Positions 52,895 through 61,573 are shown, numbered from the stretch's first letter. The stretch is DNA of 64,000 bases from Hymenobacter lucidus (GCF_020447265.1 NZ_JAJADR010000011.1:41928-105927); one strand, 5' to 3'. Notes: generated by a model not told the origin, from the letters alone. Translations and numbers: made by a program.

Positions 52895-54673
52895 ATGACA
52901 ACGCGCGGTAAATTCGTAATCGGGGCCCTGATAGTGGCGCTCCTGTACTTCGGCATCAACAAGCTTATCGGCAGCGGCCTGCTGTTTAAAAAGGCCGCGA
53001 CGGAGTCGGTACTGCTTAATTCCATTGAACTGCCGACCCAGACGGCCGGCACCCGCACCAACCAGGCCGTGCCCCTGGCTCCGCTGCCGGGCAGCACGCC
53101 CACCGAAAAAGGCGCGGCCGTGACCTGGGAAGTAATGGCCTGGAACTCGCAGATGGCCGGCATGCTGGCCAACGGTGGCCCCCGTACCACGGAGGGCTCC
53201 AGCATGGCCGCCAACGGTATCAACCTGCAGATTGTGCGCCAGGACGACGTGGCCAAAATGCAGGCCGACCTGGTGAAAAACGCCCTGGATATGCAGCAGA
53301 ACCCCGAAACGCCGGGTCTGATTGTGAGCATCATGGGCGACGGGCTGCCCGCCTTCTCGGCGGTGCAGAGCCAGCTGGAAAAAGCCGGCACGGGCCTGCA
53401 GATTCTGCCCTTCAGCTGCGGTAAGAGCTTCGGCGAAGACAAGCTGATGGGCCCCAAGGAGTGGCTCGACAACCCCAAACTGGCCCTGGGTAAAACCATT
53501 GCCTGCTACCTGCGCGACGGGGACCAGAATATTGCCCTGAAGTGGTGTGCCGACAACGGCCTGAAAGTAAACCCCGACGAAACCACCTACGACCCCGAAG
53601 CCGTGAATTTCATGGCTGCTCCCGACTTCCTGGCCGCCGCCGAAAAGTACATTACCGGCAAGCCCGAGCAGCGCACCAAGGTGGTGAAAGGCAAGGATAC
53701 CGGCGTCAAAGTAGACGTGCCCGCCGATGCCGTAGCCACTTGGACGCCCGGCGACGTGAATATTGCCAAGCAGAAAGGCGGTCTGGTCAACATCGTCTCG
53801 ACCAAGGACTACTCCAACCAGATGCCCAACATCATGGTCACGACCAAGCTCTGGTACGACGCCCACCCCAAGGAAGTGGAAGGCATCATGACGGCCCTGG
53901 CCGTGGCCGGCGACCAGGTGAAGTCGCACCCCGAGGCCTTGAGCCGCGCCGCCGATATTTCGGCCGAGGTCTACGGCGACAAGGACAAGCCCGGGGCCTA
54001 TTGGCTGCGCTACTATAAAGGAGTGAGCGAAGCCGACCGCACCGGGGAAGTCGTGGAGCTGGGCGGGAGCAAGGCTTTCAACTTCGCCGATAACTTGGCT
54101 TTGTTTGGCCTGGAGGAAGGCGGCACCAACGTCTACGCCTCGGTGTACAAAACCTTCGGCGACGTGCAAAGCAAGCTGTATCCCAAGGAGCTGCCCGGCT
54201 ACGTGCCCCTCGACCAGATGCTGGATCTGACCCTGCTCAAGAAGCTGCAGAGCCAGTACAAGGGGAAGGCCATTGCCCCGGCCGACAAGCAGCAGTTTGC
54301 CGCCGACGATGAAATCCGCCAGAGCGTGAGCAAGCGGGCCTGGAACATCGAGTTCGAAACCGGCAAGAGCACCTTCACCCCGGCCGCCGAGCGGGATTTA
54401 AACCATCTCTTCGACGACCTGGTAGTGGCCGGCCGCCTGAAAGTGGCCGTCCACGGCCACACCGACAACCAGGGCGACCCCCAGAAAAACCAGCAGCTTT
54501 CGGAAGACCGGGCCCTGGCCGTGCAGCAGTGGCTGAGCCGCAAAAGCTCCAGCGCCTTCCCCGAGGGCCGGGTTCAGATCTACGCCCACGGCGCCACCGA
54601 GCCCCTGGCCAGCAACACCGCCCCCGACGGCCGCGCCAAAAACCGCCGGGTGGAAATCGTGCTCGGCAACTAA
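52895..54673 (+). CDS. ABC substrate-binding protein fused to an OmpA peptidoglycan-binding domain
   Basis: The 592-residue protein has an N-terminal hydrophobic segment (FVIGALIVALLYFGINKLI, about 7-25) without a clear cleavage site, so it is probably inner-membrane anchored. Residues about 75-420 look like a periplasmic type II solute-binding domain of the nitrate/taurine type (QADLVKNALDMQQNPETPG; NIMVTTKLWYDAHPKEVEGIM). The C-terminus (about 480-592) is an OmpA domain with VHGHTDNQGDPQKN, the conserved Asp and NRRVEIVL. It could bind solute and peptidoglycan at once. It precedes the ABC permease gene. The solute is unknown. The start lies 3 bases after the heptamer repeat, leaving no leader between them. 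Confidence 0.8.
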   Translation: MTTRGKFVIGALIVALLYFGINKLIGSGLLFKKAATESVLLNSIELPTQTAGTRTNQAVPLAPLPGSTPTEKGAAVTWEVMAWNSQMAGMLANGGPRTTEGSSMAANGINLQIVRQDDVAKMQADLVKNALDMQQNPETPGLIVSIMGDGLPAFSAVQSQLEKAGTGLQILPFSCGKSFGEDKLMGPKEWLDNPKLALGKTIACYLRDGDQNIALKWCADNGLKVNPDETTYDPEAVNFMAAPDFLAAAEKYITGKPEQRTKVVKGKDTGVKVDVPADAVATWTPGDVNIAKQKGGLVNIVSTKDYSNQMPNIMVTTKLWYDAHPKEVEGIMTALAVAGDQVKSHPEALSRAADISAEVYGDKDKPGAYWLRYYKGVSEADRTGEVVELGGSKAFNFADNLALFGLEEGGTNVYASVYKTFGDVQSKLYPKELPGYVPLDQMLDLTLLKKLQSQYKGKAIAPADKQQFAADDEIRQSVSKRAWNIEFETGKSTFTPAAERDLNHLFDDLVVAGRLKVAVHGHTDNQGDPQKNQQLSEDRALAVQQWLSRKSSSAFPEGRVQIYAHGATEPLASNTAPDGRAKNRRVEIVLGN

Positions 54674-54740
54674 ACTCTGCTCTATTCCTAGTGGCTTATC
54701 CTACCCGACTTATCCAATGTATCCTATTCCAATCCATAGC

Positions 54741-54776
54741 AAAGAAGAAGCCCCGTCCGGAGCGGGGCTTCTTCGG
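54741..54776 (+). terminator. Hairpin after the substrate-binding/OmpA gene
   Basis: GAAGAAGCCCCG (54744-54755) pairs with CGGGGCTTCTTC (54763-54774). The U-tract is poor, so termination may be partial. Confidence 0.6.
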
Positions 54777-54850
54777 GCTGTGAAAATTAGCCTCAAGTAC
54801 CTCTTCTGAGCTACCAGAACAATCAATTCATTCATTCACTTATTCACCGC

Positions 54851-55630
54851 ATGAAAGAGCTATTTGCCCCTAACGCCCAGCCCAGCCGGCCGGTGTTTGC
54901 CACCATGGTGGGCGCCCAGCTGCTAGTGCTGGTGTTGCTCTGGGTATTTTACCCCCTGCAGATTTTCCCCAGCCTGGGCCAGGTGCTGCGCGCGTTGGGC
55001 GACTTAATCACGACCCAGGGCTTGTTGCAGGAGCTCTGGGCCAGCATGACCACGGCCCTGCAGGCGCTGGCCATCGGCACGGTGCTAGCCCTGGGCATAT
55101 CGTATCTGACGGCCCTGCCGTTTTTTCGGCCCATTGCCTACGCGGCCACCAAGATGCGCTACCTTACCCTCACCGGCCTCACCTTCTTTATGGCCCTCAT
55201 GCTTAGCTCGGGCCACGAGGTCAAGCTCTCGGTGCTCGTGTTTGCCACCACCGTCTACCTGGTCACGGGCATGACCAGCGTGATTCTGACCGCCACCCGC
55301 GAGGAAATGGACCACGCCCGCACCCTGGGCCTGGGCGAGTGGCGCAGCTTTTGGGAAGTAGTGGTGCTGGGCAAGCTGGACCTGATGCTGGAAGTCGTGC
55401 GCCAGAACTTCGCCATCATCTGGACCATGATTACGCTGGTCGAAACCCTCTACCAGTCGGAAGGCGGCATCGGGCTGCTGCTCTACAAACAAAACCGCTA
55501 CCTGCATCTGGATGGCGTGCTGGCCATTCAGTTGGTCATTCTGGCCACCGGGGCCCTGCAGGACTACGTCTTCGTGCTCCTGCGCCGGGTGTTTTTTCCC
55601 CACTCGGTCCTTACGGCCGCGGCCAGCTAG
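54851..55630 (+). CDS. ABC transporter permease (nitrate/taurine-type)
   Basis: The 259-residue protein has about six hydrophobic segments and the type I importer permease coupling motif: ILTATREEMDHARTLGLGEW (about 148-167), with E-x3-A-x3-G followed by helical sequence, as in SsuC/TauC. It is the inner-membrane channel of the importer whose ATPase is at 55780. The start MKELFAPNA follows a weak leader (ATTCATTCATTCAC repeats). Its substrate is unknown. Confidence 0.85.
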   Translation: MKELFAPNAQPSRPVFATMVGAQLLVLVLLWVFYPLQIFPSLGQVLRALGDLITTQGLLQELWASMTTALQALAIGTVLALGISYLTALPFFRPIAYAATKMRYLTLTGLTFFMALMLSSGHEVKLSVLVFATTVYLVTGMTSVILTATREEMDHARTLGLGEWRSFWEVVVLGKLDLMLEVVRQNFAIIWTMITLVETLYQSEGGIGLLLYKQNRYLHLDGVLAIQLVILATGALQDYVFVLLRRVFFPHSVLTAAAS

Positions 55631-55636
55631 CTAAGT

Positions 55637-55728
55637 GTGGAATATTTTTCAAAACGTGGAAAATATTCCACAAAAGTTTCAGAGCCGGCGTGGAATGTTT
55701 TTCGGCGTGGCAAAAATATTCCACAAAA
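55637..55728. repeat. Two direct copies of a GTGGAATATTTT hairpin
   Basis: Two 39-base units (55637-55675 and 55690-55728), each with GTGGAATRTTTTTC and an inverted AAATATTCCAC, repeat with a 53-base period in the gap between permease and ATPase genes. Each can fold as a hairpin. Confidence 0.75.
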
Positions 55729-55779
55729 ACAGCGCTGCGGTATTCCCGAACAACAAGGACAATTCACTCATTCACCGCC

Positions 55780-56604
55780 ATGACTCCTTACTTTCATAAA
55801 GAACCGGTGCTGACCCTGGAGGGCGTATCGATGAGCTACCAGGGTGAAGTAGTGCTGCGCGACATCAGCGCCCAAGTCTTGAACGTGGTGCGGCCGGGCA
55901 TGACCCAGGGCCAGGTCGTGGGTTTCTACGGCCGCTCGGGCATCGGCAAGTCGGTGCTCTGCCGCATCATTGCCGGCCTCACCGCGCCGGCTACCGGCAC
56001 GGTGCGGGTGGGCGAGGAGCAGCACTCCGTGCAGGCCGGCGACGTGGGCCTGGTGCAGCAGCGCTACCCGCTCTTCAACCACCGCACCCTGGCCGATAAC
56101 CTGCTGCTGGCCGCCGCCCGCAAGCACGAGCCCGAAGCCGCGAAACGAGAAGTAGCCGCGTATCTGGAGCGGTTCCGGCTCGACCAGCACGGCCGCAAGT
56201 TCCCCGCCCAGCTCTCGGGCGGGCAGCGCCAGCGGGCCGCCATTGCCCAGCAGCTGCTCTGCTCCGACCACCTGATCCTGCTCGACGAGCCCTTTTCCGG
56301 CCTCGACGTGGCCATGATTGACGAGGTGAAGAAAATCATTCTGGAAGTCACCACCATGGATGAGCTGAACACGGTCGTCATCGTTTCCCACGACATTGCC
56401 ACCACCACGGCCCTGTCCGACACGCTCTGGCTTATGGGCTACGAGCGCGACGCCGCCGGCCAGCTGCTGCCCGGCGCCACCATCAGCAAAAACCACCAGT
56501 ACGACCTGGCCGGCATGGGCCTGGCCTGGCACCCCAACGTGGAAGCCGAGCCGGAATTCAACCGGTTTGTAGAGGAGTTGAAGGGCGAGATTCGGGCGGC
56601 CTGA
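55780..56604 (+). CDS. ABC transporter ATP-binding protein
   Basis: The 274-residue ATPase has Walker A GRSGIGKS (51-58), Q-loop QQRYPLF (93-94), signature LSGGQ (145-149), Walker B LILLDE (165-170) and H-loop SHD (His204). It resembles the nitrate/taurine importer ATPases and has an extra C-terminal tail (about 225-274). It energises the permease at 54851. A longer frame from 55339 overlaps the permease and the hairpin repeats; the ATG at 55780 fits the family start. It is followed by the hairpin element at 56638 and the second regulator gene. Confidence 0.92.
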   Translation: MTPYFHKEPVLTLEGVSMSYQGEVVLRDISAQVLNVVRPGMTQGQVVGFYGRSGIGKSVLCRIIAGLTAPATGTVRVGEEQHSVQAGDVGLVQQRYPLFNHRTLADNLLLAAARKHEPEAAKREVAAYLERFRLDQHGRKFPAQLSGGQRQRAAIAQQLLCSDHLILLDEPFSGLDVAMIDEVKKIILEVTTMDELNTVVIVSHDIATTTALSDTLWLMGYERDAAGQLLPGATISKNHQYDLAGMGLAWHPNVEAEPEFNRFVEELKGEIRAA

Positions 56605-56637
56605 AATTGCTGCTAGTTTTAGGCTGACGTCCCGGGT

Positions 56638-56726
56638 AGTAGCGCGAACTTTGTAGTTCGCGTAGCCCGCGCCATTAAAGCCGATTACCATCCATTCATT
56701 CACGCGAACTACAAAGTTCGCGCTAC
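56638..56726. repeat. Interspersed hairpin element, copy 2
   Basis: Arms AGTAGCGCGAACTTTGTAGT... (56638-56663) and the inverted right arm (56702-56726) match copy 1 at 36331, with a 38-base spacer that differs from copy 1. The element ends 12 bases before the regulator's ATG, so it lies in the leader of that gene. Confidence 0.85.
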
Positions 56727-56738
56727 GACAGCCACCCC

Positions 56739-58106
56739 ATGCCCACCGGTACCCTGCTCATCATCGACGACGAAACCCGCCTGCGCCAGCTGCTGAGCCG
56801 GGTGCTGGAGCTGGAAGGCTACACCGTGCTCCAGGCCCCCGACGCCCGGCGCGGCCTGGAAACCCTGCAGCAGCACGCCAACGAAGTGCTGGTCGTCCTC
56901 TGCGACGTGAAGCTGCCCGATGCCCACGGTGTGGAGCTGATTTCCAAGCTGCGGGCCCGCTGCCCGGAAGCCGAAATCGTGCTCATGACGGCCTTTGGCA
57001 CCATTCCCGACGGCGTGCAGGCCATGAAGCAGGGCGCGTTCGACTATCTGACCAAGGGCGACTCCGACGAGCAGCTCGTCGTCATCGTGGAGCGGGCGGC
57101 CGATAAGGCCCGGCTGCAGCGCCGGGTGGCGGAGCTGGAGCGCCGCGTAAGCCAGCAGCACAGCTTCGAGACGATGATAGGGGAGTCGGCGGCGCTGCGG
57201 GCAGCCCAAAATCTGGCCCGGCAGGTCGCCGTTACTGATAGCACCGTATTACTGGAAGGGCCGACGGGTTCGGGCAAGGAGTTGTTTGCCCAGGCCCTGC
57301 ACCAGGCCAGCCCGCGCCGCAGCAAGCCCTTCGTGGCCCTCAACTGCGCCGCCTTCCCCAAGGATTTGCTCGAAAGTGAGCTGTTCGGCTACAAGAAAGG
57401 TGCCTTCACTGGGGCTCTCACCGACAAGCGCGGCCTACTGGATGAGGCACACGGCGGGACTTTGTTTTTGGATGAGATGGGCGAGCTGGAGCTCAACGTG
57501 CAGGCCAAGTTTCTGCGCGTGCTCGAAACGCAGACTTTTACCAAGCTCGGCGACACGAAACCTACGGCCGTGAATGTGCGCATCGTGGCTGCCACCAACC
57601 GTAATCTTAAGCTCGAAGCCCAGGAAGGCCGCTTCCGGTCCGACCTCTATTACCGCCTCTCCGTCTTTACCATCGACGTACCCCCGCTCAAGGCTCGACC
57701 GACCGACGTGCCGGTACTGGCCGAGTTCTTTCTACAGTACTTCGCCGCCCGCCTCAAAAAGCGCCTGCCGGGTCTGGACGCCGAGTGTTTGCGCCTGCTG
57801 CAGGCCTACGATTGGCCGGGCAATGTGCGGGAGCTCAAAAACGTGCTTGAACGCGCCGCTATCCTCACGCCCGACAATGAGCTGGTAGCCGCCAGTCTGC
57901 TGCCCACCGAATTCTACACTCTGCCCGGTGAGGCCCGCTCCGTCGCCGACGACCCCCACGACCGGAGCCTGCGGGCCGTGGAAGCCCGTCACATTCGCCA
58001 AGTGCTGAGCGAGGTAGAAGGCAATAAAACCGAAGCCGCCCGCCAGCTCGGTATCGGCCTGACTACGCTCTACCGCAAGCTCCAGGAATACGGCTTGTCA
58101 GCCTGA
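56739..58106 (+). CDS. Sigma-54-dependent NtrC-type response regulator, copy 2
   Basis: The 455-residue protein has the same layout as the regulator at 48194: receiver (Asp10, Asp11, Asp56, switch Thr in LMTAFGT), AAA+ domain with GPTGSGKE, GYKKGAFTGALTDK and FLDEMGE, and Fis-type HTH NKTEAARQLGIGLTTLYRK. It activates sigma-54 promoters. Its kinase partner is probably 59294, with a porin gene between. The AAA+ domains of the two copies are almost identical in long stretches, indicating duplication. Confidence 0.93.
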   Translation: MPTGTLLIIDDETRLRQLLSRVLELEGYTVLQAPDARRGLETLQQHANEVLVVLCDVKLPDAHGVELISKLRARCPEAEIVLMTAFGTIPDGVQAMKQGAFDYLTKGDSDEQLVVIVERAADKARLQRRVAELERRVSQQHSFETMIGESAALRAAQNLARQVAVTDSTVLLEGPTGSGKELFAQALHQASPRRSKPFVALNCAAFPKDLLESELFGYKKGAFTGALTDKRGLLDEAHGGTLFLDEMGELELNVQAKFLRVLETQTFTKLGDTKPTAVNVRIVAATNRNLKLEAQEGRFRSDLYYRLSVFTIDVPPLKARPTDVPVLAEFFLQYFAARLKKRLPGLDAECLRLLQAYDWPGNVRELKNVLERAAILTPDNELVAASLLPTEFYTLPGEARSVADDPHDRSLRAVEARHIRQVLSEVEGNKTEAARQLGIGLTTLYRKLQEYGLSA

Positions 58107-58178
58107 ACTTCCTTTTTTTGTACCTTCTCAACGCCCTGCCCGCCGGCCTTCGCGCGGCGCAGTCGGCTTTCTACACCC

Positions 58179-59294
58179 ATGAAATTTGCCCCGCTTTTGC
58201 TTGTTGGTTTGCTTTCTACCGGTTCCGCCTTGGCCCAAATACCAACGTATGCCGACTCAGTAGGCTACATCGAGGAACGGCTACCCTTGCCCGCCGGGCT
58301 GAGCGTGTACGGATTTGCCGATGCCTACTACGGTTACGATTTTGCCGGCAAATCGGCGCAACGGCCCGCGTTTCTCTACTCGCATAGCCGCGCCAATGAG
58401 TTTGCTCTGAACAATGCCGTGCTGGGCGTGCGCTACGAGGAAGCCCGTGTGCGTGGCGCGCTGGCCCTGCACACGGGCACCTACGTGGAGGCCAACTACG
58501 CCAACGAGCCCACCGTACTGCGCAACATTTACGAAGCCTCCGCCGGCTTCCGGCCCACGGCCAAGTCGTGGCTGGATCTGGGCGTTTTCACGTCGCACAT
58601 CGGCTTCGAGTCGGCCCTGAGCAAGGACAACTGGACGCTGACCCGCTCGCTGATGGCCGAAAACTCGCCTTATTACGAAACCGGGGCCCGCTTCACCTAC
58701 GAAATTTCGCCCCGGCTCACGGCCACCGCGCTGGTGCTCAACGGCTGGCAGCAGATACGGGACGTGAACCGCGCCAAAAGCCTGGGCACCCAGCTGCAGT
58801 GGAAGCCTACGGCCAAGTGGCTGCTCAACTCCAGCATCTATTATGGCAACGACCAGGCCCAGCAGGACACCCGGCGGCGGCGCTTTTTCCACGACTTCTA
58901 CGCCACCTACTCGGCTACGGAAAAGCTGTCGGTAGCAGCCGTATTCGATATCGGAACCCAGCAAACCGAGGAAAAGCCCCAAAACGATACCTGGGCCGCC
59001 GGCGCGCTGCTAGCCCGCTACCGGTTCACCCCGGCGTGGGCCCTGGCCGGCCGCCTGGAGGTGTACTCTGCCCGCGACGGAGTCATTATCAACACCAGCC
59101 GGCCTACGCCGGCCAACTCCAACACCCAACTTAAGGGCGCCTCGCTGAACGTCGATTACGCGCCGTCTTCCCACCTCACGGCCCGCATTGAAGGCCGCGT
59201 CCTGAACAGCAGTCTGCCCGTGTTCGACGGTGGCAGCCACCGGCCGGCCACCACCTACGGCAACCTGACCACCAGTATTGCGCTGAGTTTCTGA
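58179..59294 (+). CDS. Outer-membrane beta-barrel porin (BBP2/OmpL-like), second copy
   Basis: The 371-residue protein has a signal peptide (FAPLLLVGLLSTGSALAQ) and amphipathic strands to a terminal strand ending LTTSIALSF. Motifs IGFESALSKDNWTLTRSLM, GARFTYE and LNGWQQIRDVN match the porin at 42567, but it is shorter. Its stop overlaps the start of the kinase gene by one base (TGATG), which suggests translational coupling. It is the outer-membrane component of the plus-strand cluster. Confidence 0.88.
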   Translation: MKFAPLLLVGLLSTGSALAQIPTYADSVGYIEERLPLPAGLSVYGFADAYYGYDFAGKSAQRPAFLYSHSRANEFALNNAVLGVRYEEARVRGALALHTGTYVEANYANEPTVLRNIYEASAGFRPTAKSWLDLGVFTSHIGFESALSKDNWTLTRSLMAENSPYYETGARFTYEISPRLTATALVLNGWQQIRDVNRAKSLGTQLQWKPTAKWLLNSSIYYGNDQAQQDTRRRRFFHDFYATYSATEKLSVAAVFDIGTQQTEEKPQNDTWAAGALLARYRFTPAWALAGRLEVYSARDGVIINTSRPTPANSNTQLKGASLNVDYAPSSHLTARIEGRVLNSSLPVFDGGSHRPATTYGNLTTSIALSF

Positions 59295-61072
59295 TGCGCC
59301 CTTCTATGACCCTGAAAAACCGAATCCGGCTGAGTGTGCTCAGTATGCTGCTGCTGCTGCTCATCGTGGGTGGCTACAGCTACGGCGTGCTCACGCGCCT
59401 CGACCACCGGGGCCAGCACATGCAGCAGGCCAATCTGCACTCGGTGGCCCTGGGCCAGCAGATGCTCTGGGCCCTGAGCGGCCTGGCTCAGGAGCCTTCC
59501 CGCCCCGCCGCGCTGCCCGAGTTCCGCCGCGTCCTGACCCGGGAAGGCGCCAACATTACCGAGCCCGGCGAGGCCGAATTGGTGGATAGCCTGACCCAGA
59601 ACCTGGCCGACTACCAGCAGCTGCTCGACAACCAGGCCCCGGCCGCCGCCCGGCAAGCGGAATTGCTACAGCTGCAGGCCCAGACCCACCGTCTGCTGAC
59701 GATGAACCTGCAGGCCTCGGCCGGGCAGGGTCAGGAAGCGGCCCGGGCCGTGCGGGCCGCCAAAACCACGCTGCTGCTCATTCTGACGCTAAGCACGGTA
59801 CTGGGGGCGAGCCTGGTGCTACGGCTGCCGCGCATCGTGGTGCGGCCCCTGCGCCGCCTCAGCGCCGATATCGAGTTGGCCACCGACCCCGGCACGGCGG
59901 GCCGGCTGCCCATTGAGCGCCAGGACGAGGTCGGGCACGTGGCCCAGGCCTTCAACCGGATGCTGGGCCAGATGCAGGATTTGCGCACGGCCAGCCGCGC
60001 CGAGCTTATCATGCAGCGCAACCGCATGGAAAGCATCGTGCAGGGCCTCGACGAAGGGCTGCTGCTCATCGACCAGAACCGCCGCATCATCCTGGTAAAC
60101 CCGGTGGCCAGTGAGCTGCTGGGCCAGCCCGCCGAGGCCCTCATCGGCGAGCTGGCTGCCGACGTAGCCCGGCACAACGAGTTCTTGCAGACGCTGCTGG
60201 CCGCCGAAGCCGCCGCGCCCCAGCGCGAAACGCCCAACGCGCCCGAGTACACCATCACCCGCCACGGCGAGGAGGCCTACTACCGGCTGTCGGTAAACCC
60301 GATTCTGTCCTACAACGACGTGACGGCTCAGACCGAGTTTGTGGGCCATATCCTGTCGTTGCGCAACGTGTCCGACTTCAAAAAGCTGGATCAGGTTAAG
60401 TCCAACTTTCTGGCCACCGTGTCGCACGAACTCAAAACGCCCCTGGCCAGCATCAATCTGAGCTTAAAGCTGCTCCAGGATGAGCGGACCGACACGGCCG
60501 AGCGGCAGCGCATTGCCGGCGGCATCCGCCTCGAAACCCAGCGTCTGCTGCGCATGGTGGGCGAGCTGATCGATGTGTCGCGCCTCGACGCGGGCGTGGG
60601 CATCAAGCTCAACCCCGAGCCCGTGGCCCTGGCCCAGGTGATGGACTACGCCGATGACACCATTATGGCCCAACTCGAAGACAAGGAGCTGCAGCTGCAC
60701 TACCAGCTGCCCGCCGACCTGCCCGCCGTGCGCGCCGACCTGGAAAAAACCACCTGGGTCGTGATTAACCTCATGGCCAACGCCATTCGCTACTCACCGG
60801 CCGGGGAGTGCATCACCATTAGCGCCGCGCAACTGGGCAGCCTGGTGCAGGTCAGCGTGCGGGACTGCGGCCCGGGCATTGCGCCCGAGTATCACGAGCG
60901 GATATTCAAGCGCTTTGCTCATATTCCCAACCGGGACGGTGTAAAAGGCGGCTCGGGACTGGGCCTGAGCATCAGCCGCGAGTTTATTACTTCCCAGGGC
61001 GGGGAGCTCTGGGTGGAAAGCATGCCTGGCCGCGGCAGTGTGTTTCATTTCACGCTGCCAGTGATGAGCTGA
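59294..61072 (+). CDS. HAMP/PAS sensor histidine kinase, paralogue of 46207
   Basis: The 592-residue membrane kinase begins TLKNRIRLSVLSMLLLLLIVGG after four residues, has a helical periplasmic region (about 35-150), a second membrane segment near 160, HAMP (about 180-230), PAS (about 250-350), HisKA with His378 in TVSHELKTPLAS, and HATPase with RDCGPGIAPEYH and GGSGLGLSISREF. It overlaps the porin stop codon. Sensing the same kind of envelope cue as the kinase at 46207 is plausible from sequence similarity. Confidence 0.92.
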   Translation: MRPSMTLKNRIRLSVLSMLLLLLIVGGYSYGVLTRLDHRGQHMQQANLHSVALGQQMLWALSGLAQEPSRPAALPEFRRVLTREGANITEPGEAELVDSLTQNLADYQQLLDNQAPAAARQAELLQLQAQTHRLLTMNLQASAGQGQEAARAVRAAKTTLLLILTLSTVLGASLVLRLPRIVVRPLRRLSADIELATDPGTAGRLPIERQDEVGHVAQAFNRMLGQMQDLRTASRAELIMQRNRMESIVQGLDEGLLLIDQNRRIILVNPVASELLGQPAEALIGELAADVARHNEFLQTLLAAEAAAPQRETPNAPEYTITRHGEEAYYRLSVNPILSYNDVTAQTEFVGHILSLRNVSDFKKLDQVKSNFLATVSHELKTPLASINLSLKLLQDERTDTAERQRIAGGIRLETQRLLRMVGELIDVSRLDAGVGIKLNPEPVALAQVMDYADDTIMAQLEDKELQLHYQLPADLPAVRADLEKTTWVVINLMANAIRYSPAGECITISAAQLGSLVQVSVRDCGPGIAPEYHERIFKRFAHIPNRDGVKGGSGLGLSISREFITSQGGELWVESMPGRGSVFHFTLPVMS

Positions 61073-61102
61073 AGCCAGGTGTTGCCCATAACCAGGTTGC
61101 CT

Positions 61103-61146
61103 ATAACAGAAGAGGCCCCGACATTTGTCGGGGCCTCTTCTGTTAT
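61103..61146. terminator. Long perfect-stem terminator
   Basis: Perfect 21-base arms (61103-61123 and 61126-61146) flank two bases, immediately after the kinase gene and before the convergent Kazal-like gene. Confidence 0.85.
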
Positions 61147-61175
61147 GGTACTATGCAATTCAGCCAGACTGTCTC

Positions 61176-61421
61176 TTAGATGTCGCCGCCGCTGCCGTCG
61201 CAGGCGCCCTTTGTGTACGTCGTGACGCCGGCTTTGCCCGCGTAGCAGGCATTGGGGTACGTTACGCCGTTGCTGCACACTGGGGCGTACACGTCCAGGC
61301 ACTGGATATCGTCGCCTTTGGCATTGGCGGTCGAGGTGGCCTTACCGGGAGCGGGAGCCGCACTTTCTTTAGCACAGGCTCCGGTTAGGAGCAGCAGGGT
61401 AAACAGAGCAAGTTGTTTCAT
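61176..61421 (-). CDS. Kazal-like protease-inhibitor lipoprotein
   Basis: The 81-residue product has a lipoprotein signal (KQLALFTLLLLTGACAKES, lipobox TGAC) and a C-terminal Kazal-like domain: CLDVYAPVCSNGVTYPNAC followed by YAGKAG and a final C. Four cysteines are visible instead of the usual six, as in some bacterial short Kazal forms. The VCSNGVTYPNAC stretch is typical. It could inhibit serine proteases at the cell surface. It is convergent with the sensor kinase gene. Confidence 0.8.
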   Translation of the reverse strand: MKQLALFTLLLLTGACAKESAAPAPGKATSTANAKGDDIQCLDVYAPVCSNGVTYPNACYAGKAGVTTYTKGACDGSGGDI

Positions 61422-61573
61422 AAACTCAGAAAGGGGACAATGTGTAGAGATGTGCAATATTAACCCAGTCTAATGCTTGTCGCCAGGACGTAGTAGCGTT
61501 AATTGTGACATGCCTTTTGACTCCATTTATAAGATAATTCCGGGCTTGCCGCTGCCGTTGCTGAGTACGGGTA

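Noticed and set aside
55339..55779. Longer start for the ABC ATPase gene
   Set aside because: It overlaps the permease gene and the hairpin repeats; the family start at 55780 is more consistent.
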